28,770 nt of DNA from positions 1-28,770 of the IMG/VR virus record IMGVR_UViG_3300021356_000123; one strand, given 5' to 3'. Shown piece after piece: positions 1-10,900 of the stretch. The DNA comes from a virus. Numbering within the stretch: position 1 is the stretch's first letter; each line of letters begins with the position of its first letter. The notes beneath the pieces were generated by a model. The model was not told the DNA's origin. It searched no databases and saw nothing but the letters and a program-made list of their open reading frames with translations. A program made the translations under genes and the position numbers.

Positions 1-1221
1 ACTATGCCTTACCCAAACACCTGCTTTTGGTCTAGCAGTGTCATTATTATTAGTTCTCCAGAATAAACCACCAACATAAGTATCATTATCTCTATCGGTA
101 GTAATAGCTATTCCAGCATTGTTAATATTTTCTCTAAGATCTGTCATAGAACTACTAGTGTAAGTAGTTCTTACATCAACATTAGAGGCACCAGAAAAAT
201 ATGCGTTATTACCACCATGAATTACTAAACGATTATTTGTATCTGCATGTACGACAGGAGCAATTGAATCTGGTCTTGTAGAGTATAATGCATTTGTGAT
301 ACCATTGCCATCAAATCCACCATCTTCAGAATCATTTTCTGCATCTCTACACCAAACTCTAGTTAAGAGTGTAGCATGAGGTGAATTACTGTCATTGCCT
401 TGATGAATTTCAATTGCTTGTTGAGCACCGTCTGTTCCGTTGCCTCCATGGAAAATAGCACAATACGCTTGCCTAATACCAGCAGCAGTTGAAATATATG
501 CTGCTTTTGATAAACCTAAGCGCATAAATGCTGCTCTTAAGCTATCAGTGTAATTTGACTCAATGGCATCATATGAAGTGATAATACCAATTTGACCTTG
601 TGTCATATTATTCAAAGCAGTTGCCATATTATTAGAGGCACTAGTACTTCCATAAGTGTCATATGAATTGTTTGACACTACTGCTAAATTTTGTTTGTTG
701 AGGACAATTAAACGAAGTCCTCTTGAGTTTGCTGCAATATTAGGACCACCATTAATCCTAACTTCACGGTTTGCATTATTGTTTAAACCAGTTCCTCTGA
801 TAAAAATATCTGCAGTTCTAATGTCACCTCTAACAATATTTCCATCAAAACCAAGGTTTCCTCCGAAACTTACCGCTCCAGTAAAATCAACAGTTCCACC
901 AATCGTAACATCAGATCCAGCAGTTAAGGTACTAGTTGCAATTTTTACAGATCCATAAAATGCAGCAATGCCAACTTCACCTGTATCTAAAGCGTAAATA
1001 TGAGGAACACCTGAAATATCTCCAGCTTGGAAAACTGTTCCTGTTGTGCTACGATCTACTGTAAATAAAATATTATTGCCATTCTCGAATGACAACCTAT
1101 TACTATCAGTTACCTTAAGATCAATTGGTTGATTGTCAAAACCAGTTAATGAGATCTTTGGCGGATCATTAGCAACACCCCTATTTGGTGTAATAAGAAT
1201 ATTTTTATCTGAATTTGCCAT
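1..1221 (-). CDS. Tail fibre-like protein with ILEI/PANDER-like domain, 3' end cut by window
   Basis: The frame is open from an ATG at 1221 down to base 1, giving 407 visible residues starting MANSDKNILITPNRG. The first ~150 residues are low-complexity beta-rich sequence with fibre-type phrases (KISLTGFDNQPIDLKV, VTIGGTVDFTGAVSFGG). Residues ~157-258 look like an ILEI/PANDER (FAM3-type) domain: RGLRLIVLN, then YDTYG, a helix with NMATALNNMTQGQIGIITS, YDAI, LRAAFMRLGL and a closing GIRQAYCAIFHGG. In other proteins this fold is a carbohydrate- or protein-binding module, so a receptor-binding role is inferred. The rest is beta-rich and unassigned. A perfect late promoter octamer ends 23 nt before the ATG; the ribosome site is weak (AAGG, 11 nt away). 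The C-terminus lies outside the window. Existence of the gene is secure; function is by resemblance only. Confidence 0.9.
   Translation of the reverse strand, partial: MANSDKNILITPNRGVANDPPKISLTGFDNQPIDLKVTDSNRLSFENGNNILFTVDRSTTGTVFQAGDISGVPHIYALDTGEVGIAAFYGSVKIATSTLTAGSDVTIGGTVDFTGAVSFGGNLGFDGNIVRGDIRTADIFIRGTGLNNNANREVRINGGPNIAANSRGLRLIVLNKQNLAVVSNNSYDTYGSTSASNNMATALNNMTQGQIGIITSYDAIESNYTDSLRAAFMRLGLSKAAYISTAAGIRQAYCAIFHGGNGTDGAQQAIEIHQGNDSNSPHATLLTRVWCRDAENDSEDGGFDGNGITNALYSTRPDSIAPVVHADTNNRLVIHGGNNAYFSGASNVDVRTTYTSSSMTDLRENINNAGIAITTDRDNDTYVGGLFWRTNNNDTARPKAGVWVRHS
450..725 (-). other. ILEI/PANDER-like domain within the fibre gene
   Basis: Residues ~167-257 of the partial fibre follow the order of conserved elements in the ILEI family: an R-G-L/I-hydrophobic strand ending in VLN, a YDT(Y/W) motif, a helix followed by G-x-I-x-(I/L)-I-(T/A)-S-x-D-A, a second helix ending in LG, and a final strand with R-x-x-Y/W-x-x-I/V. 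The assignment is by eye from remembered family patterns. Confidence 0.65.
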
Positions 1222-1244
1222 CCGACAATATGCCTTTTATTGAA

Positions 1245-1252
1245 TATTTATA
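1245..1252 (-). promoter_or_regulatory. T4-type late promoter TATAAATA
   Basis: An exact TATAAATA on the minus strand overlaps the TAA stop of the 218-residue LamG gene and ends 23 nt before the ATG at 1221. T4-like phages use this octamer as the -10 element read by the gp55 sigma factor. The spacing would give a leader of about 15-20 nt, and is the same as at the 23984 promoter. Confidence 0.75.
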
Positions 1253-1904
1253 CTGAGAAACGAGCTCTATATTGCTCATGCACATCTGAAATTTCCTGTG
1301 GAGTCAGTACACGATCCCAACATGCAATCATTGAAACTTGAGCAAAAGAATATTGACCGTATTGAGCATTTACATTAAAACCTCTTGGTCCTTGAGATCC
1401 ACCATTATTAGAAACAATTTCATCCTTGTTGATATAAAGTTTCCAAATATCATTTCCTACATCTCCAGTACCAGTATACTGTCTCCACACAGTGTCAGAT
1501 GGTCTACTTCCCCCACTAATATTATATACCCAACCTTGAGCATAATAATCACCATAAGAAGTATCATGATGACCCAATAACCAATTATTTTGATATGCAG
1601 TTACAACACGACCGTTGTTATTATTTGCCATTTTTCTAGACCAAGTAATTACAGTGTTATTACTTGAAGCTAAATTCACATAAGAATCTGTGATACGAGC
1701 ATAACCATTAGCATCTTCTGCAAATTGTAAGACGCCACCAAAATCACTTTGAAATGTTACACTAGATCCTAAATCCATATGATGTCTTGTTCCACCAATA
1801 TCAAACCATTGGTTTCCTGATCCTGGGTAAGATGCTGGATTAGCAGCATCAACCATAAACACTAACCCGTTTACTGGGAACTTTGGTCCTATACTTGTTG
1901 CCAT
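1248..1904 (-). CDS. Stand-alone LamG/concanavalin A-like lectin protein
   Basis: A 218-residue protein that is essentially one jelly-roll domain. The opening GLVFMVDAANPASYPGSG, then QWFDIGG and GGVLQFAEDANGYARI, is the characteristic start of LamG-like domains in marine phage fibres. The later WKLYINKDEI and the closing MIACWDRVLTPQEISDVHEQY match the last strands and C-terminal helix. No signal peptide or membrane segment is seen. A clear Shine-Dalgarno (GAGGA, 8 nt from the ATG) lies in the last codons of the giant fibre gene, whose stop is 4 nt upstream, so the two are probably co-translated. Family knowledge suggests glycan binding on the host surface; it could be a detachable tip or decoration of the 3511-residue fibre. 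Its stop codon lies inside the promoter of the next gene. Confidence 0.92.
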   Translation of the reverse strand: MATSIGPKFPVNGLVFMVDAANPASYPGSGNQWFDIGGTRHHMDLGSSVTFQSDFGGVLQFAEDANGYARITDSYVNLASSNNTVITWSRKMANNNNGRVVTAYQNNWLLGHHDTSYGDYYAQGWVYNISGGSRPSDTVWRQYTGTGDVGNDIWKLYINKDEIVSNNGGSQGPRGFNVNAQYGQYSFAQVSMIACWDRVLTPQEISDVHEQYRARFSV

Positions 1905-1908
1905 TAGA

Positions 1909-4900
1909 TTAATCCTCGTATTCTACAGTAATTTGTTCTACATCTTTACGTTCTGCTTGTACAAAGTAGAACGCTGCCCCGCCACCAGTCGTGACTTTAT
2001 TGTCAGCGACATCAACTACCCAGCGATTACCTGAGTCACCAATAGCGGTGAGTTGTACGGTAATGCTATTTTCATCAACAAGTTCAGTCCAGTATTCTGG
2101 AAGTTCAATAACACCATCTGTGACACGTCCACGAACGTATACACCATGCTCAGGACCTTCAAGAGATCCATAACGTAATTTATATCCTTCTTTGGTTGGG
2201 TGATCAATTACGAAGGACTTGCTTTCTGCTGCAAATGCACCACGAACAATTAAGTTATAGTTATTATCAATGTCACCATTGATTGATGCAAGACCTTTGT
2301 TTGTAAATTTAGCAACTACTTTTCTAAATCCAGTTGAATTGCTAGCATTCATATAATGAGTGCTACCATCCCAACCACTAAGAATTGCGAGGCAATCATT
2401 AGCATCATTGTCACGAAGACCCATGATAATGTGACCATTAGCTCCACCAGTAATGATTGAACCAAAATTAGAACCAGCGATCAAATTGGTAACATGAGTA
2501 TCTGATGCAGTGTAATATCCTAATTTAATTTCGTTATTACTACTTGTAGTTGATCCATCACTAATTCTAACAGCATTTGATCTATCAGGACTTGAAACTT
2601 CAAGACGATGTTGTGGATCAGGTACATTAATACCAATATTACCATTAAATTTAATGGTCAATCTCTCATTCATACTTGTCTGAGAAGATCCACCTCTTGT
2701 TGAGAATCTAAGTGATGCTGCATAAGAACCATCCCAAGTACAACCAATTCTGGCGGCACCAATTAAAGAATTAGGAGTGTTGTCACCTGCTTTAAAGAAG
2801 ATACCACTAAATGAACCAGTAGTTCCACTTTGATTATTTCTCAATGCAAGTTCATGTGCTTGCTGGGTGTAAGAATTAACACCACCCCAAGCAGAAGACC
2901 AAGTTGTAGCACTTGTAATTTGTTGAATCAATGCACCAGTAATAGTTCCACCAGTAAGTGGAAGGTTGCCAGATGCAATACCAGTGAGATTTGCTGTAAT
3001 ATTATTAGCAGCAAAATTACCACTAGCATCTCTAATTACACCAACACCATTTGCATTAGTGTCATAGGAAGATCCACTAAATCCACTACTAAATGTGATA
3101 TTACCAGCGTGCCAAATGTTGTTAGAATTAACTTGAGCATTGTTTGCCTGGATATTCAGAGTACCTGTTCCTAAAGTAGAAGAACCACCACTTGCTTGAA
3201 TTCTTACATCAAAGTCAACATTATTTCCTGAGGTTAAGAAGTCAAGATATGGAATATTAGATTCAACAGTATTACCTAATTCTAAGAATGGTACACCGCC
3301 ACTATCAGATCCAAGACGTGCCTTTTGTCTAGAATATTCAGTTCTTCTAGTAACTGCAAAATCAGTTAAAGGATAATATTCTGCTGGAGCAGTTGCAGTA
3401 CCAACTTTTCTGATCGCTCTTGTTAAGTTACCAGATTGCAGTTCAACTGTAAGAATAGTATATGGATTGTTTACTTTTCTTTCAAACAAGAATTGTGCAG
3501 TACCACCTGTTGCATTTACTACGCCACTTCCATGAGTTGGTGGAACAGTACCTGCGGTATAAGTACCAGTTGCTGGGTTGTTTACAATATAAACATTATG
3601 TGCATATACAACTCTATCATTTTTATTAAAGGTTGCACCAGATTCCCATTCAAAGTTTTCCTCAACATATTGTTGTCCAGTCAAATAGTTTGCAGGATCA
3701 AGATTAATCTTTCTGTCAATTAATTTAACAGTACCTTCGTTAATATTGTTAGCAGTGTAAAGATTCAGTTGAGTGCCTATTTGTTGACCACCGCTTCCAG
3801 CAATGGTGTCAAGAGAATCAATATTTTCTTGGGTTAAATTATAACCTTCAATATAAAGATCGTAGTGACCACCATTGTTTACCTGGAATGCTGGATCTGG
3901 AACAGTAATGCGAACTTCCTTATTAAAAGCATGTTCATCCAATTGCGTTGGAATCTTACTATTCATCAACTGCTCATCTTCAGAAAGATTTAACGCAGTT
4001 TGTAACCAACGGAGTTCATAACCTTGAATTAAATCTGCATCAAGACCAGATCCAATACCATCATTACCATCATGCCAAACTTTATTCCAAGATGACCATG
4101 TATTCTGACCTGCATTATTTTGATATACAGGTAATGTAGCAGTAATTACTGCTGGTGTTGTGATTTGTCTTGTGTTCTGTGTACCAAAATATTCAAATGG
4201 AAGTACAACAGCAAATGAACCTACTGCACTGCCATCTACATTATAACCCCAACCTTTGTTGACAATTTCTACATCAGTAAAGGATCCATTAACAACAGTT
4301 AACTTAGCTCTCAATCCATAACCATCACCACCACCTAGAGGTACATCATTATAAACACCGTCAGGATATCCAGAACCACCTGTGGTAATTGTAAGAGAGT
4401 TTACCTGGTTTGCACCACTGTTTCTAAGGAACAGATTATTATTATCAGTGAACGCTAATTGATTAGTTGAACCTTCAGAGAATGTACTACCAGTTCCACC
4501 TCTTCTCAGAGTCATTACACCATGATAAAGACCACCATCATCAAGGAATTCAAAATCATTAGCATAACCAGGATTTGAATCATTATCCTTCCACTGCAAA
4601 TGTCCACCCGCTAAGAAGTTAGATGGTTGGAATGTAGAAGACCTAGCATCAACAGAGGTTAAGATATTTCCAAAATCAGCAGTTCCATCAATATCAATAC
4701 CATAAGTTCCAATCAAACAGTTTGCAGGAAGACCTGGAGTTGGAGAACTACCTGGTACAAAATTATCACATTCAACATAGAAGTTGGAATCTTGGTTATC
4801 TAAGAAGTCAGCATCAAAACCAGAACCTTGACCTTGATCAATATCAATGGAACCATCTTCACCAATAATAAATTGACCAATCCTTACACCAGATCCAGTG

Positions 4901-7900
4901 TCTGATTTTCTAAATTTAGCAACACCAACGGTACTATAATTATTAGCATTAGGAGTATTACCATTTACTCTGTTAATATCAATAGTAATATCATTAAAGA
5001 GTTTAGGTACTGTTGCAAAGAATGCTTCAAGATCTGCAGCATTGGTTGGTGATGTACCAATAATTGGTGGATTTGGACTAATCTGGAAAAAGGTGTTACC
5101 GCCTGTTGGAGTGTAATTAACTCCACCATCAGTAATTTGAATATATTGGATTGCTCCATCAGCAACTGTAGCAGTTGCTGTCGCATCTACACCACCGCCA
5201 CCAGTAATCTCAACTAAAGGAGTATTGCTTCCAAGTCCACTACCACCATCAACAACGTTAATTTTTGTAACTTGTCCACCAGAAATAAATGCTCTTGCAC
5301 TAATTCCATTAATAATTGTTGGATTTGCAGGATCTGTAAAATTATCTTTAAATGTTACTGTAGGTTCAGAAATATAACCAGTACCACCATTTGTAATAGT
5401 TAAAGATCTAACAACACCATCAGAAACTTTAATTGTTCCTTTCAGGTTTTGACCATTACCGCCAAGTAAATTTGTATCAGTATAAGTTCCAGTGGTGTAA
5501 CCTACACCAGCATCATTCATTTCAACTGACTTGATATAAGTATTTGTACTGTTGTTAGAACCAAGAACAACAGGAGATTGATCACCAATTTTTAAAGATG
5601 CAACTGCTGGAGCAAACAGAGAATCACCTCTAAGATAAGTCAAGGAACTTGCAGGATTCTGTGCTGTAACAGCAGCAAGTCGAGTTGGATTGATAATACC
5701 AGAAGTAATGAATGAAGCGTCAATGGTAGATGACGTTAACTGAATCCAGTTATCTGCATTAGAACCAGAAGTATTAACTGTGTCAATAATTGTAATTGTA
5801 TTTGGAGTTGGAGATGCCTGATCATCAATAGTATCAGAGTTAGTTGTTTTGATATTGTTAAGAATATCAATACTCAATCTAGATCTAACAACAGTAGTCA
5901 GAGAAGCATTTGCTCCTGCAGAACTTGTAATGGTGATGTCTCCATTTGCAGTAGATGGTGCAGTGAAGTAACCACTACCACCAGAATTTAAGGTAACTGC
6001 AGTAACTTGACCACCATTAACGACAAGTGTTCCTGTTGCGGCAACTCCACCAGATGGAGTGGAGAATGTAATAGTATCCCCACTTACATATCCTGAACCA
6101 CCAGAAGCAACAATAACCTGTTTAACAGTACCCTCTACAAAACTAGATACTTGACCTTGACCACCACCAGGTGTTGCAAGAGTAATATCGTTTACTGCAA
6201 AAGTATGATTTGAATCTGGTGCAAATTCAAGAATTTGACTTTCTAAATCATTATTAAGAATAAAGGAAATTGGAGTTCCTTGTGTTTCAAATACATGATT
6301 TCCAGAACCAACATTAGTAATATTGATTGGACTGTTTGTTGATGCATCAGTAATTGTTGATGCTAACTTAATAGTATCTACATCAACAACAATTGCATAA
6401 TAAGTTTCACCATCAACTAGAGGTGAAGGTGCAGTTACAGTACCAGCTCCTTCTTGATAAGTAACAGCGTCAGAAGTATTTAAACCATGACCTGTAATTG
6501 TAAACTCATCTGTTGATGCATTAATATCAGATGAGGTGAAATTAAACTCTTGGGTTGCAGTTTGAATAACAATGTCACCAGCAAGTGGTCCCTCAAACGC
6601 AAGACGTGCTGCTTCATCAACAACAGTGAAGATGTTAAATGGTCTCAGTGCAGGAAGTTGATCGATGTTAATACGACCAGAGTTGTCTAATTGAACCAGA
6701 GCATTTGGTGTTGGTGTAGTTGAATAAGTACGACCAATATAAATACCAAGTTGGTTATTGATATACTGATAAACTGCTCTTTGTGTTGGGAGTTGTGCGT
6801 CAGAAGGACCAGGTGCAACACCACCAAGTTCAATAGCGTTAAGGTTTACTGAAGTATCAAATCCTTCAATAGTAGTTGTACTACCAGCAATCTTAAGGAA
6901 ACTAACTTCAGAAATTTCAACAGTACCACCAAAGGTGATATTACCTGTTCTGTTCTCAACGTTAGCAAAGTAACCAATCTTGAAGTCGCCAAGTTCATCA
7001 GTACCCGATGCATAGACACGACCATTTAACTGTGATACCTGTTCAAAATCTTCTGTTTCATCTGATCCTCTAGTTCCACCATTCTGTGGGAGAGCATTAT
7101 AATCATTACCTGAACCAGAAAATTCCCAAGTATGAGAAGAAGAGTTACAAATAGAAGGTCTTACAAAACTAATTGGGTGATTTTGAAGTTTTGCTTTATT
7201 GAATTCATTGATAGTGAAGAATCCATCATTTCTTGTTGCCGTTGATGGCAATGGAGAAGTGACTGTTGGGTTATCAATAATCTCATCAAACAGATCAGAA
7301 AGTGTCTGAATTGCTGCTTGTACATTAGCACAATCACCACTGACATAATCAGGAGCAGTTGAAATATCATGAATAACTGTAGTATCTACATATGGAATTT
7401 CATCGGTCCATTGTGCAACATAGTAATCTGCAGTTTGTGCTGTAGATCCTTTAATTTGTAGTAAGTTATTGATTGCTTTCTTAGCAAGAGTTGTTGCAGT
7501 ATCAACTACTTCTTTAGTTGCTGCTTCATATCCAGCAACGTGTTGAATTGCACTACCACTTACATAGAGTTTTGCAGCATCCCAAGTAGCATCGTTTGCA
7601 TCAAACTTAATATCCTTTGACCATGCCTTAATAATTTCCTCAACGTCACGAATGCACTTATTTCTATTTTGATCAAAACTATTAGAGGATGTTACTGCAG
7701 TTGTAAAGTATGCTTCTTCTGCAATATAGCGAGCATTTTTTTCAAGAAGAACTGATGCATCAGTGTAACGGTTATAGTTACCTCTGACACTCATTGTAGT
7801 GTTTGCTCTTGTCTCTGCAGTAACTGGAGCAGTTGGAGTTGCAGATACGGTTTCTTCAATAAAGTATTTTGGGTTATTACCAGGATTAGTTCCTAATTCA

Positions 7901-10900
7901 AATCCGTCAGGTTCGATAATAAAGTGCTCAAGTGGTGCCTCACCCAATCCAGTGGTAGTAATAATTGGAACACCAATATCACTAAATGTAATATTATCAA
8001 TAATACCTTGGTGGAAAGTATAAGCTTCGTCTCTAACACCTGAAGATCTAAGTGAAAACGTACCGAAGTTAGAAGCAGAGTTAGTCAGTGATGCATATCC
8101 ACCAGATTCAACTAACGCACCATCTTGAGTAAAGATACAGAAAACAGAAACCAGCTGAGTATATCCATCATTAAATACTCGATAACCAGTACCGCCAAAT
8201 GAGATGATGGTAAATGCAGCAGCAACCATCGACTTACCTTGAGGTGGTAAGTTTGGTCTCTTAACGTTTGGTGTTGCTACCTTAGAACCATCAATTTCGC
8301 AACCATTACCACCCAAGAATGAAATTACAGATGCGTTGAAAATATATGGTGATACTTCAATAATTGGAAGATCATCAAAGGAATGACCTACATTGAAGAA
8401 TTTATTATTGCTATCTTCAAAGTAAGAAGTTGCGTTTGATGTAGCAGGAACTGTACGCCCATTAATTCTATCAATAACAATATTCCACAGAGTAAAGATA
8501 GATGATGATACGTTATCGCAAGCAAACTGTCTGTTTGCATCATAAGTATTGGAAATTGTTGTATCTTGATATGCAGTAATATTAATTGAAGAATCAAACT
8601 CATTACCTACACCATCAAACAGAATGTCTGCATTTTGGTTTCCAAGGGCTAATGCCTTGTCGTAACTAAAGACAAATGCATGTGTAGAACCACTATTTGA
8701 GGTATAATCTAAGTTCCAAGTTCTTCCCTTATCTTGAGAGGTGTAAATGTAAGAACTTGCTCCAGCATTGTACGATGACCAGAATTGATGTCCATCATGA
8801 ACTAATTTACCAAGATTATTATTTACAATATTACCAGAAGGAAGTGATCTGGTAGCATGATTAAGATTGTCATTATTAACAGCACTAGTAACAATAGTTG
8901 TTAAAGTGTTGATTGCAGATGCAACGTTAGTACACCTTTGTGTTTCGGTGCTACTATCAAGAGTAATATCTGTTTTTGTAAACTGAACAATATTAAGTTT
9001 GAATTGATCTTCTAATGTTGCAAGATATGCAGAATCTGTAAGATAACCAAGCGTGATTGAAATACCACGCATTGCTTCAATTGCAAGATCTCTTGCATTA
9101 TTGATGATAGCAATAGTTTCTGCTTCTTCCCCATCTACATGGGTAGTTCCAACATAGTAATTAGCAGCATCATATGTCTTAGCATTACCACCATGACGCA
9201 AGTCATGAGCAATTGCTTCCAGAACATCTACAACATCATCAACACAATTTTGATTGCCAGTTGGAATTGTAAATGAGTTTGCATCAACATAAGCATAAAC
9301 TGCCTGTGCTGCGATTAGTTTCTTATTCTCAAGGATAAGATCTGATGCATCCCAATATCTATTTGCCTGACCAGTAAATCCTTCATCCGCAGCAGGTGAT
9401 CTTGTAACTCCACTTAAATTACCAGGAGTTACAGTTGTACCAATAGCGGTGGTAAGAATACCAAAGAATGTGGTGATAGCACTTGCAACGTTTGCACATA
9501 CAGGAGATCCTGTATCTACAGTAATACTATTGTCAAAGTATTGGGTAAGACCAGAAGCAAAACTTTCAACATCAGTAGGATTAAATGCTTCATTTCTCAT
9601 TGCTGCAATAGCAAGAGTTTCTGCATATCCAAATACTTCTACAGATCTATCTTCTTCACCAAGAACGTGATTTCCAGTTACATAAAGATTTGCTGCGTCA
9701 TATACTTCATCATTACCTCCGAATTCCAAGTTGATAACCATTGACTCCAAGAAGTCAATTACGTCATCTTTACATGCTTGATTACCTGTTGGAATAGTAA
9801 ATCCAGTATTTGCATCAAGCATTTTATTGACAGCAATCTCAGCAATGATTGCTTTGTTTTGCAGAATCAGATCTGCAGCATCTGCAAAACGATCACCCTG
9901 ATTATTATCAGGACCACCATTAGTAACAACGTTTGTTTCCCAAGTTAAACCATTATCATCACTAGTAATGATAGCACCATTATCACCAGTAACGACCATT
10001 CTACCTTCGGTCCAAGAAATACCATATAGATTTCCTGTTGTTCCACTTTCTTGAGCAGTCCAAGTAATACCATCTGCAGATTCAATAATAACTCCATTGA
10101 TACCAATAGCAATAAACTTATCACAATCATCATTATAGATAATATCATTTAGAGTACCTGATACTCCGCTAGTTCCTGCTTGCCACGTTGTAACATTACT
10201 TGAGTATAGTACAGTTCCATTATTACCAACTACAACATAGGTTGAACCATTGTATGCAATAGAATTAAGAGTATCAGAAACTCCTGAAGTTACAGTGCTC
10301 CAATCTTCTCCATTGTTTGACCAAACAATAGTTCCATTGTCACCAACAACTACGTATTCTGGAACTCCTCGTTCTCCAACTGCCCATTTATTCCAAATAA
10401 TGTCTTTAAAAGATTCTGACGGAGCTGTTTGTGAAACCCAATTAGTACCATCTACTGAAGTGTGGATTGCTCCAGTATCACCAACAGCAACAAACTTCTC
10501 ATTATCCCAAATAGCAGAACGGTAACCACCAACATATCCACCAACTCTAGTAAATGTTCCAGTGCTTGAAGTGTCAACATAAGTCAACTGGTTACGCATT
10601 GCCTGAATAGACAGGTCTCTTGCTTCTTCAAATGCGTAAGAAGTTTCTTTAAGTTGATCTTGGACGTGAGTTAATGCACCAGCATCATAATAGTAATCTG
10701 CTGCTTCTTTAGTTGCTGCATTACCACCCCAAGTCAAGTCATAATTAATTGCATCAATAATATGACCGATGTCAGTTTTGCACTGAGTTTCGTCAGGAAC
10801 TACAAGTGCAGGATATTCTTCTTTTGCTCTTCTAAGTGATTCTGCGGCGATGCCTGTTTTGTTTCTACCAATCAGGTCAACAGCATCAAGATATCTGTTA

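Noticed and set aside
656-958. Open frame of 100 residues on the plus strand
   Set aside because: It lies antisense within the ILEI-containing fibre gene, has composition typical of the reverse of Gly/Thr/Asn-rich coding DNA, and has no ribosome site or recognisable protein features.
1912-2230. Peptidase S74 (endosialidase chaperone) domain at the end of the giant fibre
   Set aside because: The expected S74 motif (Ser-Asp-x-x-x-Lys and following pattern) is not seen; the SLEGPE cassette is a different domain.
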